Source: Aspidapion aeneum
Lineage: Eukaryota; Arthropoda; Insecta; Coleoptera; Brentidae
Assembly: GCA_963576565.1 (NCBI GenBank)
Contig: OY755039.1
Coordinates: forward strand, 140,181,369 to 140,245,368
Reading direction: 5' to 3'
DNA: 64,000 nucleotides
The stretch's first letter is position 1. The number at the start of each line of letters is the position of its first letter. Below the pieces are notes generated by a model. That model ran no database searches. It was not told where the DNA came from and saw nothing but the letters and a program-made list of their open reading frames with translations. Position numbers and translations under genes: made by a program. Positions 54,119 through 64,000 of the stretch are shown one piece after another.

Positions 54119-54930
54119 TGTCAGGAATGCAAATAACCCCTGACTGTGCCACTGTACGAAACCATCTTGGAAAAGCGACAAACACAATTATGGTTCTGTT
54201 GAGATAAGAAAGTGGTTCCGCCTCCCTCCAAAATAGAAAACATTTGGTTGCCGCCCACTACACGGCAGATGGTTATGGCGAGAAAAACTATTGAAAAGTC
54301 TAGAGTGGGAGTCGTAATGGTTGAGCGTGGGGATACAGCAAGTAGCGAGAGGGTTTTCCCTTCAAAGTGATTGGACATGGAAATACTGTGAGATAAGAAA
54401 ATGTTGTCTATAAAATGTATTTTATCTCTGTTTCTGTTTAGCTTATCTTGTTTAGCTCATTAGCTAGAATGTAAAGTAAATTTTAGGATTATCAGCAACG
54501 CCACTGACTTGGTTCCTCGAAACTCTTCAAAGAGGGGATAATGGATTATTTAGGTCCAACCTACCAATTATAAAAACCCAAACTTTGAGGAGACAAGTCG
54601 GTAGTCACATTCTAAGTTTTGTTGAACTTAACTAAAACCTCTAAAATTAATTGTCAGTAAAGAAACATAAGATTTTTATATTTAAAGAATATTTTGCAGT
54701 TTGTTATTTTGGTAAGTTAAAGTTTTTATTTTAATATTTTGGGTCTTGTTCGTTTTATAGGTCATAAGAAAAGTCTTGTAACAATTTGTAAATTGCAACA
54801 GAGTTTTATTTTGTATTCATTAAAGTTTGTAACGTTTTTAAAACTGTTTTATATTTATTTTATTCACATAAGAGATCTACTACGGTACCCTCGTTTAAGG
54901 GCTCGATTTAAAATAAAATCGTACCCGACA
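54119..54930 (+). repeat. 5' LTR
   Basis: 812 bp, TG...CA. Compared with the 3' LTR it has AAAACCCAAACTTT against AAAACTTT, TCGTTTAAGGG against TCGTAAGGG, and a few substitutions. Confidence 0.88.
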
Positions 54931-55298
54931 AGTTGGTGGAGGCTTGAGGCTTGTGTGAATAAAAACTTGCAAATAATTTAGTAAAATTTATTTCTTTAAA
55001 ATAATTTTTTCTTTAAAAATTTATAATTTTTTGGCTAATAATTATTTGTTTATCAATTTATTTTTAATTATTTAGTATTTATCAATTTGTTTTTTATTGG
55101 ATTTATTTTAAATCAATGTTAAAACTATAAGACAAGCAAACCCTATACCGAATTTCGACCAGGTAAAACTGAACTTCTTCAAAACTTGGAGGGCCCAAAG
55201 TTGTGCTACCCCCTGGTCTGAATTCGATTTTTTTATTTTAGTAATATATAACAAGGTTAGAGGTTATTTTAATAAAAGAGCTCTGTTAGTACTTAAAA

Positions 55299-55787
55299 AT
55301 GTCGAATACTACAATTTCTGATATAAAAAATGAGACCGGGACGCCGGCAAAGCCAAAGTTTGTATCCCCAAATTTATTTGATCCCTCCTCAGAGATAAAT
55401 GCTCGTGATTTTTTGAGGCATTTCGAAAGATGTGCGGTCCAAAATTCTTGGACAGAGAAAGAAAAACTAATGTATTTTGGCATGTATTTAGTAAATGTGG
55501 CATTTACTTGGTTTCAAAAATATAAAGAAAAGGCAGAAAATCAAAATAAAAAATGGAAAGATGTATCCGGCGATTTTTTAGAAAAATTTGGAACAGTTTT
55601 TTACAAACGTGAATTAAAAATTTGTTTAATAAATACAAAGCAAAAAGAGAATGAAGATATTAAAAAATATTATTTTCGATTAACAAATATTTTTTGGAAT
55701 ATTTTGAAAGTGGTTTGCATAATGATATACTCACAAGTTATTATATTTTACGAAAAGAACCTCCGACAGATCCAGACGATCTTTTAA
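55299..55787 (+). CDS. Retrotransposon gag fragment
   Basis: The 162-codon ORF starts MSNTTISDIKNETGTPAKPK and carries ARDFLRHFERCAVQNSW, the motif VAFTWFQKYKEKAENQN and FLEKFGTVF, the layout of the Retrotrans_gag domain of Gypsy-like elements. It ends early; after about residue 135 the text (RLTNIFWNIL) drifts, and a continuation (about LRKEPPTDPDDLLKLI) is readable in another frame near 55750, so a frameshift truncates it. No zinc knuckle is seen. Confidence 0.75.
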   Translation: MSNTTISDIKNETGTPAKPKFVSPNLFDPSSEINARDFLRHFERCAVQNSWTEKEKLMYFGMYLVNVAFTWFQKYKEKAENQNKKWKDVSGDFLEKFGTVFYKRELKICLINTKQKENEDIKKYYFRLTNIFWNILKVVCIMIYSQVIIFYEKNLRQIQTIF

Positions 55788-55799
55788 AGTTAATAAATC

Positions 55800-58700
55800 A
55801 CTTGAGTTCAATCCAAAGTTTAATAGCACATTAGATATTAAGTTCTGGTTAATTTTTTTAAGTTTTTTGTAGTATATATTTATAATTTATAAAGGCATCA
55901 AACAGACACTAAAATTTTTAATCTGTTGAATTCTATTTTATTTTTTCTGTAAATTAAGGTAACTATTTTTTAAAATTATCTGAGGTAAAATTTTCGATTG
56001 CAATACATTGATTAATTTTATTTTAGTATTTTTTAAGATGTGCTTTATTGTTATCATGTTGAAAAATAAGCACGCATCTCTTACTTAAATTTCGAGAATC
56101 CAAGAACTCTAAAACACCAAAGTTGAATTTACTCTTTGTAAAAATTTAAAAAAGTTAAAAAAAAAATATATTTTTTAATATTTAGAAGCGAATGTAAGCA
56201 CATTTAAAAAAAAATTGGTACAGAAACACTTAAATTTATACTTTTTATTTATTGAACGCGATTTTTTGTAAATATTTCTTATGCAAAACACCCACTTCTA
56301 ACTTTGACATTCAGTAAGACAATATTTCGAAAATACGAAAAAATTATATTTTAAACAACAAAATTGGTATTGGAATGAAAAGGAAAAAATAAGATTTGTC
56401 AGTTTATGAAAAACCAAGTACAAGTTAAGATTTCATATTATGTTTTTGTTAGCCACAAAAGACCTGCTTGGGGTCGCATTGCCACGGCTCTCGATAGCCA
56501 ACTAAATAAATTAGACTTTCGTGTTCTAATAATTAAACTAGTGCCAAAATAAGAAGTTTTGCCGTATTTAATTATGCTTCCAAGAAATAAATTATACAGA
56601 TGGAGTTAAACAAAGTGAATAGTTATGTCCAAAAAGCAATGTTTTTCTAAAACACGCTGTATTAAAACATTTTTGGTTTTCTTCAATGATTTTTTCAAAA
56701 TAGTAAAGGATGAACTAATGTTAATAAGGAACTACGGCACAGCAGGCAAAACATTTTTTAAAAAATGCAAATGAAATTGTATTTTTGAAAAATAGATTTT
56801 TTTGTTTTAAACTTATTGAAAATAAATCTTGAAAAAGAAATGAAGGATGGATTTGTGAAAAATTGTTAAATTACACTACATAACCTTAAACTCAATTAGT
56901 AGAACTTTGTTTTTAATTGGCGCACGAAAAAAGTTTTGGAAAAAACTTATATAAAAATAGAATAGCAATATCGCTATATCTTTTAAACAATTTTTTCTGT
57001 TAATGTACTAAACTTTTTAGGTATAAAAAGCGATTTCGTGGAAAATCACAGAATGTTTTTCTTGTTTTAAAATCTGGACATAAAAAGAAAGTCACGGTTT
57101 TTAATGACAAGGATAGAAAATATCGGCAAAATATTTATACAGGGCAAATTTATAAAATAGGCAGAAGACCAAGTTAGAAATTTTATTTTATTTAAAAAAA
57201 AGATTAAATCAGTCAGTCGGAATTTAAAATTTCAGACTATTAAAAATGTTAAGTGCTTTGAACGTCAATTTTTTAAGTCAGTTAAAGTCGCAACAAGAAA
57301 GGAAGGTAAAAACATGTTGTAAATTTAGTTGTTTTCATAACTATTGCTCAGCGCTGGAAAAAAATTGACAATAAAAACTTGAAATAAGTTATAACTTAAT
57401 TATAAATAAAAATAATTTTAATATTTTTTCCTACAAAAAATAACATAAAAACAACTTACATCGGTATCTCCAAGAAAAAATGAATTCTTTCGATGGATGG
57501 TGCATACAGGATTCAAGTGTAATGTAGAACTTCAACATAATGTTTATCCACTTATTTTCACCATTTTTTAAAATATTTTAAAATTTATTTTAGCATAAAC
57601 ACAGATACTAATATAATTTTTTTTCTTAGGTTGACACGTTTCACAATTTTGGAGATAATACCTTTGGCAAGCACTAAACAGACATTAATAATTACCGAAC
57701 CGAACGATTTACGTTTTATTTTATTTTTTTTTAATAACCGTCACGACGTTACCGACCGACTTTTTGGCAGAACACACGATATAATTTAACATCTGGAAGG
57801 ACGAATAGCGACTAAAACATACTTAAAACTCACACAAGTACGACGAAACACCCAACAAATGGGTAACCTGTGCAAGTAGGGACTTTTACAGGAACAACGA
57901 AATACAGGGCGAGTGAAAAAATTAGGAAATAAAAAAAAAATATGTTTTTTGATATTTTCTGAAAAACATAAAGCTAAATATACAAAAACAGTAAGATTTA
58001 AAAGGGTACGTTTTGCGCATGCCCCAATAAATAAAAAAAACAACATTTTTTTTAGTGCTACTGTACATTATTTGGCATACCAGTATGAGCAATGGCCAGT
58101 GTTCAAATTGGTTAGCTGAACTAAATAAGCACGCAATGACCCTTCAGCTTCACTCGTAGCTGAGAAAACGAACAACTAATCAGTTTGCACAAAAAGTTTA
58201 ACTGTTTTATATAAAATTTAATATTTAGCATACATTTTCTCTCAAAAGATCTTTTGGCATTTAAATAAATTTTACTAAAAAGAAAAATAATTTTTATTTT
58301 AATTTCTCGAGAAATGGGCTAAGCATATTTTCAAAGACACCCATTTAAAACAGGACTATTGTGCCAATGTCAAATTAGGACATTATATTAAAAATTCAAA
58401 TAGCACATAAATAACTGTGCAGATTTTTTAATACATAATATTAGCTCAAAAGCTATTTAGCTCAACTGTCAGCTTTATTAACCAAAAAGTTAATTATTGT
58501 TGAAAATTAAAAAGTATTTATACTAAGATTTTTTTTTTTTTAATTATTAAAGATATTACAATACGTATTTTCTTAATAAAGAACATTTTTTTAACATGTA
58601 ATATTTCCTGATGAGAGACTCTGTATTTGTTAAAAGTAATTAACAAAAAATGCTAAATTTGCAGTTTGATATACATATACAGATTAAGTTTCGTTCTTAT

Positions 58701-59824
58701 CTTAATGAATTCATTCTGTAGAAGTGAGAAGCTAAAAATCAGTGAATTGACTTACATTAAGACCACAGAGCTTTGGTTTGAAAATATAACACAATGGTTT
58801 ATTGTTTATTTATAAAAAATAATTTTATACTTTTGTCCCTTGAATAAGTAAAAGATATAAAAATATTATATTGGGTACATCTTGTTTAAAAATATAGCTG
58901 CAGCTGCTCTTAAAAATAGAAAGCTTATATTTCTATAATATTTTGAAAACTTGAGGAGATGTTATTTTATTGATTTGATTTTATGCATGCATGTTTGAAT
59001 TTTGGCGGGAATACGATTATTTAAAACTTTGGAGAACATTTTTTGGTCCTTGCAAGGTGAAGATATATGATGAATATACATGGTAAAAATACCAGGTGAA
59101 CATACAAGATGGACTTTTTTCTTTCACTTACAAGGTGAAAATACAAGGCGGATTTTTTTTCTTTCACATACAAAAAAAAATAGCTATATAGCGATAGCAA
59201 ACGATTTTGCTAATTACCTACTTATATAACTAAATATTTATTTGGTTAAATATGTGTATTAAATATTTTGAAAATATGAGAGAGATATTTTTCTTGGAAA
59301 ATATAAATCACTTTATGCTTATAATTTTGTGAAAATAAGCAACAAGTGATATTTGGAAAATTAGTTTTTAAATACTCTGTTGGCAAGACCCAAATTAATT
59401 ATTTTGAAAAGGAATATTTGAATACTTTTATTATAGTTAATTTTGTATTCGTACTATTCAGGACATATTTATTTTAAACAAAATGTATTTTTTTTGCAAA
59501 TGTAAATGATTTAATATTTTGATAATTTTATACTAAGTAATTTTATAATTAAACATAAAGACATTTTTTTAAATATTGTAAAGACAACATTATCTCTCAT
59601 ATTTTGAAAACAATCATCGGTATAAGCTCAGAACTAATGCCTCACTTTTGTTACATGACAATGGTGCACAACACACGAAAGCAGCCTAAAAACTCCCAGC
59701 ATTTGATATCAGTACCACAGTAAAGATGAATGGTTCCAAAGTTTGGTTATAGTCAAATCCAAACAACCCTTAGACCATATAACGTCAGGTCGTCGAGGTC
59801 GCCGACAAATTGGTGAGGGGCATA
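55800..59824. other. Internal region of the LTR element without recognisable pol
   Basis: Very AT-rich. 57013-57177 reads as RYKKRFRGKSQNVFLVLK ... YKIGRRPS then stop, basic and plausibly coding in origin but unassigned. 57913-58119 is another unassigned basic ORF. 59600-59824 holds the integrase-end relic. No RT, protease or integrase catalytic motif is visible on either strand. Confidence 0.5.
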
Positions 59825-60628
59825 TGTCAGGAATGCAAATAACCCCTGACTGTGCCACTGTACGAAACCATCTTGGAAAAGCGACAAACACAATTATGGT
59901 TCTGTTGAGATAAGAAAGTGGTTCCGCCTCCCTCCAAAATAGAAAACATTTGGTTGCCGCCCACTACACGGCAGATGGTTATGGCGAGAAAAACTATTGA
60001 AAAGTCTAGAGTGGGAGTCGTAATGGTTGAGCGTGGGGATACAGCAAGTAGCGAGAGGGTTTTCCCTTCAAAGTGATTGGACATGGAAATACTGTGAGAT
60101 AAGAAAATGTTGTCTATAAAATGTATTTTATCTCTGTTTTTGTTTAGCTTATCTTGTTTAGCTCATTAGCTAGAATGTAAAGTAAATTTTAGGATTATCA
60201 GCAACGCCACTGACTTGGTTCCTCGAAACTCTTCAAAGAGGGGATAATGGATTATTTAGGTCCAACCTACCAATTATAAAAACTTTGAGGAGACAAGTCG
60301 GTAGTCACATTCTAAGTTTTGTTGAACTTAACTAAAACCTCTAAAATTAATTGTCAGAAAAGAAACATAAGATTTTTATATTTAAAGAATATTTTGCAGT
60401 TTGTTATTTTGGTAAGTTAAAGTTTTTATTTTAATATTTTGGGTCTTGTTCGTTTTATAGGTCATAAGAAAAGTCTTGTAACAATTTGTAAATTGCAACA
60501 GAGTTTTATTTTGTATTCATTAAAGTTTGTAACGTTTTTAAAACTGTTTTATATTTATTTTATTCACATAAGAGATCTACTACGGTACCCTCGTAAGGGC
60601 TCGATTTAAAATAAAATCGTACCCGACA
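59825..60628 (+). repeat. 3' LTR
   Basis: 804 bp, preceded by GGTGAGGGGCATA, which may include the polypurine tract. ATAT follows at 60629. Confidence 0.88.
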
Positions 60629-61137
60629 ATATTTTGATGGATTTACATTGCAGGGGGTCTTTAAAAATTGACATATTTCTCTTCAATTAAAGAAGGGAGT
60701 ATTTATTCTGGTGATTATAGCAAGCAAAGCCCTTATTTTAAAAGATCAGCTGTCATCTTCCAATGTAAAAGTGTCAAAATACTGCCTGGCACTATTACTA
60801 CTTACATGGCTTTATTCTAGTATGTCCCTATTATGCGTTTTTGTCGCATAATAGAAAATTAATATTCGAAAAGAGAATCAGATTACAATAATTTCCTTTA
60901 AAAGCTAAACAAGATTTTTCAACAGTAAACACTTTCCCACAATATTAATGTGTCTTTATCAGGTTAATAACTGATGCGCCGTGGTCGTGAAAGATCTAGG
61001 ATCAGTTCATTAACTGATTTTTCGAGTTTAGAGGCCAAAGCACTCCCGGATATATTTCGTCGAAGTGAAAAATGTGACAATAGGTGGCGCTGCTTCTAGT
61101 AAAATCTCAAAAATATATGGTAGAAAAGCCATACTAG
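60374..61137. repeat. Tandem duplication, first copy (LTR 3' part plus element E sequence)
   Basis: Text from TTTTTATATTTAAAGAATAT through the LTR end into ATATTTTGATGGATTTACAT and element E sequence is repeated almost exactly from 61726, 1352 bases away. Confidence 0.85.
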
Positions 61138-61142
61138 TCGCC

Positions 61143-61725
61143 AGTGGCGGCTCGTGACAGTAAAGTTTGTGAGTTCTGCCGATAGGGTATAAAAAATGCT
61201 ATTTTTTTACAGTTTCCAGATCACGTGTCTATTATAAAAAGTAAAAAATTGCCAAGTTTGGTTTGGCAAGGAATACAATGCCTAGGAAAAAATAGCGTTT
61301 TTACAAAAGATTTAATTCACATTCACTACCTTAGCATAATATGTACTCACCAATGTTTTGCCTGCGCGTATTTTCTAGACATCTGAGAACTCGTACTCCT
61401 ACACTTTTGGGCAGTACTCGAATAAGTTTGTATACTTAAATGTATTTAAATTTAACTTCACATTTAACTCACACTCACAAGTTTTTTTATTGCATCCGCA
61501 TATCCAGTCGTTTCTGGCATAAATTTTTCTTGTAAAAATCGTTTTATACGATTTTCCCCGGCTTGAACCACACTTTTCTATTAAAATATCGGGCAATGGC
61601 CGTCCTTCTTCTTTCAGTTTTTCTTCATAAGTAAAGAGAGATAATTTTTTTACATTAATTAAATTATCCACCACATTCATTGTGACACAATTATACAAAA
61701 ACAAAGACGACCATACCTCCCGCTC
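61143..61725 (-). mobile_element. Partial inverted copy of the hAT element at 50990-52083
   Basis: Starts with CAGTGGCGGCTCGTGACAGT and runs, inverted, to the sequence corresponding to about 51487, where it abuts the second duplication copy (CGCTCATTTTTATATTTAAA). It includes the ORF 61684-61399, homologous to 51540-51761. The far TIR is missing. Confidence 0.85.
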
Positions 61726-62708
61726 ATTTTTATATTTAAAGAATATTTTGCAGTTTGTTATTTTGGTAAGTTAAAGTTTTTATTTTAATATTTTGGGTCT
61801 TGTTCGTTTTATAGGTCATAAGAAAAGTCTTGTAACAATTTGTAAATTGCAACAGAGTTTTATTTTGTATTCATTAAAGTTTGTAACGTTTTTAAAACTG
61901 TTTTATATTTATTTTATTCACATAAGAGATCTACTACGGTACCCTCGTAAGGGCTCGATTTAAAATAAAATCGTACCCGACAATATTTTGATGGATTTAC
62001 ATTGCAGGGGGTCTTTAAAAATTGACATATTTCTCTTCAATTAAAGAAGGGAGTATTTATTCTGGTGATTATAGCAAGCAAAGCCCTTATTTTAAAAGAT
62101 CAGCTGTCATCTTCCAATGTAAAAGTGTCAAAATACTGCCTGGCACTATTCCTACTTACATGGCTTTATTCTAGTATGTCCCTATTATGCGTTTTTGTCG
62201 CATAATAGAAAATTAATATTCGAAAAGAGAATCAGATTACAATAATTTCCTTTAAAAGCTAAACAAGATTTTTCAACAGTAAACACTTTCCCACAATATT
62301 AATGTGTCTTTATCAGGTTAATAACTGATGCGCCGTGGTCGTGAAAGATCTAGGATGAGTTCACTAACTGATTTTTCGAGTTTAGAGGCCAAAGCACTCC
62401 CGGATATATTTCGCCGAAGTGAAAAATGTGGCTGCTTCTAGTAAAATCTCAAAAATATATGGTACAAAAGCCATGTTCGTCGCGTTTTGAAATTCATGTA
62501 GAAAAGGCGCAAACCTAATGTGAATTTGATGTTGATAAAAATCTACTAAGAATTCACTTAAAAGTAACGTAAAAACGGAAACGTTATTTTTTATAACGTT
62601 AATGAATGGCCTATTAAGCTTGTTTTCATATTTTTCTAGAAGCTTTTAAAATCAACTTTTTTTTATCACGCGTTTTTTACGTGTTAAACACGTGATTGTG
62701 CTATGTGG
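61726..62708. repeat. Tandem duplication, second copy, continuing to the end of element E
   Basis: Carries LTR text up to 61982 with the TCGTAAGGG variant of the 3' LTR, then element E sequence to the inverted end TTGTGCTATGTGG at 62708. A deletion relative to the first copy (GACAATAGGTGGC missing near 62428) is visible. Confidence 0.83.
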
Positions 62709-62825
62709 AAATTTAGTATCTAAAGGAGATTTATGGCGCCGCAGGTGAAATTTTTATCAAAATTAAGTAGAATTTGTATCAAATTAAATAAGTGATGCTG
62801 CTAAACTAAAAAATTTGTTATATGT

Positions 62826-63022
62826 CTGTTAGGCAAGCGCGGATTTGAGGGGGGTAACGAGGTAATTACCCCCCCTAGAAAAAAAAATAAGCACTTTTTC
62901 CTAATAAAATAAGGGAAAACAGGAGAATTACCCCCCCTAGAAAAAAAATTATATTACAAAAAAAAAATTCAGCGACTATTACCCCCCCTAGATTTTGACC
63001 CAGATCCGCGCTTGCTGTTAGG
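62826..63022. mobile_element. hAT-like MITE with 8-bp target duplication CTGTTAGG
   Basis: The element 62834-63014 has ends CAAGCGCGGATTTG and CAGATCCGCGCTTG and repeated TTACCCCCCCTAGAAAAAAA text inside, with CTGTTAGG on both sides (62826-62833, 63015-63022). A second MITE end (CCCCTGGATCCGCCACTG) follows at once at 63041-63058 and is truncated. Confidence 0.9.
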
Positions 63023-63058
63023 GAGGGGGGTCCCTCTGGCCCCCCTGGATCCGCCACT

Positions 63059-63547
63059 GTGTGGGAGGATCCCAGTCTGACGTGGCGCTATTTATTGCAA
63101 AGTTCTTGCAACAGTCTTTATAACAAATTATGGAATTTTTAAGCCCAATTGGTATTAACCCACTTTGAAATATGCGCCTCTTTGAAAATGGAGGTAGATA
63201 CCACTGAATGGCCACTATAATTCCTAAGTAATTCGAAATTTATATCTGATTTAATTTCATCTGTCAGAAGCAAGAATATTTGTCAACTTTGTATTCTATT
63301 CACAAAAGGCAAACGTTATTCTGCTATTTCTGCTGTTGTGCAGAAAACGATATTTCTATTTTATGGTGTGCTTATTAAATTCTTGGAGAAATATATGGCC
63401 AAATACAATAGGTACACTGAAAAAAAATCCATTAGGCAAAGACAAATATATCGTGTATATATTTAATATTTAATTGACCCAAATAACTGTATAATTACGC
63501 TTATATCACGACTGATTTGAATTAACGAACTTCGTTTATTTGATATA
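63059..63547. other. Intergenic, no gene seen
   Basis: AT-rich, no motif recognised. Confidence 0.45.
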
Positions 63548-63690
63548 CAGTCGAACCTCTCTAACGCGAACCTCTAAAACTCGAACCTCTCTATAACTCG
63601 AACCTTTTTAGTGGTCCCTGCACATTTTTCAATTTTATATGTATTTTAACCTCTTTAACTGGAATTTCTATAACTCGAACCATATTTCCA
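63548..63690. mobile_element. Pogo/Tigger-like terminal sequence
   Basis: After TATA, CAGTCGAACCTCTCTAACGC and repeats of CTCTATAACTCGAACC resemble the ends of pogo-type elements. The opposite end is not in the window or is lost. Confidence 0.5.
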
Positions 63691-63800
63691 GTCCCGCCTA
63701 GAGTCCCTGTATGTTGACATATTTGGATTAGAGTCCCTGTATGTTGACATATTTGGAATCCAAATATGTTAACATACAGGTCTCTAGTCCCACCAACGTC
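63690..63800. repeat. Short direct and inverted repeats
   Basis: AGAGTCCCTGTATGTTGACATATTTGGA is present twice (63700, 63730; landmark AGAGTCCCTGTATGTTGACA) and followed by its inverse (TCCAAATATGTTAACATACA). Confidence 0.75.
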
Positions 63801-64000
63801 AAGATCTCTCTAAGGGCCGGTTTATCAATGGCGGGGTATCTCGTCGTGTTAGCTAGCCTTGGGCCAATTCTAACCTTGGGGTAACCCTCGAGTTAAAGAG
63901 AAAAGTGTTTATCCACGCGATTTTAACCCAGAACTCCGAAACTCGCAGGTTGGCAATGCTGGTAACAATCGACCATCTAAGTTTTGCCTTCTTATTTAAT
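63801..64000. other. Window end, no feature seen
   Basis: Slightly more GC-rich than the flanks, no ORF or repeat that I can support. Confidence 0.4.

Larger units (their letters stand above)
54119..60628 (+). mobile_element. Gypsy-type LTR retrotransposon, gag but no recognisable pol
   Basis: Two near-identical LTRs (54119-54930, 59825-60628), both TGTCAGG...CCCGACA, flanked by ATAT (54115-54118 and 60629-60632), a 4-bp target duplication. A possible primer-binding site (TGGTGGAGGCTTGAGG) starts at 54934. Gag is at 55299-55787. Just before the 3' LTR, codons for SKDEWFQSLV and GRRGRRQIGEGH remain from the end of an integrase-like ORF. Protease and reverse transcriptase are not found, so this is a non-autonomous or deleted element. 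LTR similarity shows a recent insertion. Confidence 0.85.

Noticed and set aside
54121..54378. Minus-strand 85-codon ORF present twice (also 59827-60084), as a conserved gene
   Set aside because: Both copies lie in the two LTRs, so the duplication is explained by the retrotransposon.

Overview
The window is eukaryotic, AT-rich and dominated by transposable elements. It looks like insect DNA and most plausibly a beetle. That is an inference from the repeat types: Penelope-like elements, two kinds of non-LTR LINE, hAT elements and hAT-like MITEs, TA-target foldback elements and a Gypsy LTR element. Nothing in the window proves the species. No tRNA, rRNA, CRISPR array or bacterial operon is visible.

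The only host gene I can support is spread over 31 kb on the + strand (13152-44309) in ten small exons. Every splice junction has AG/GT ends and a compatible phase, and the exons sum to 1983 nt (660 codons plus stop). The predicted protein has a clean signal peptide, no cysteine, only two methionines, a run of four NPW hexapeptides, a duplicated FGAQNS..KF / PGGP module at exon borders, and Gln/Ala-rich helical segments towards the C-terminus. I do not recognise the family. A TATA box (13055) and an AATAAA (44430) frame the gene. Eight of its nine introns are long (about 1-7.3 kb) and carry most of the transposons of the central region.

Layout: 1-9 kb holds a 169-bp satellite fragment, a MITE, a nearly complete but dead Penelope-like element with inverted pLTRs and a 14-bp target duplication, a 301-bp insertion that is a perfect 117-bp hairpin with hammerhead-like cores, and a foldback element inserted in another foldback element. 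10-12 kb is a LINE fragment containing a DNA transposon, which contains a foldback element, which contains a hAT-like MITE. 13-44 kb is the host gene with LINEs in introns 1, 2, 6 and 7, an unusual DNA element with five copies of a 14-bp motif in intron 2, a 540-bp tandem array in intron 4, an 841-bp CAGA array in intron 5, and nested foldbacks plus a rearranged hAT element in intron 9. 45-54 kb has a 270-bp tandem repeat, MITEs, duplications and a hAT element with an 8-bp target duplication. 54.1-60.6 kb is a young Gypsy-type LTR element with gag but no recognisable pol. 60.6-62.7 kb is a tandem duplication of its 3' junction. 62.8-64 kb has a small MITE and a pogo-like terminal sequence.

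No genes here form a pathway. Target duplications and interrupted repeats allow much of the order of insertions to be read directly.
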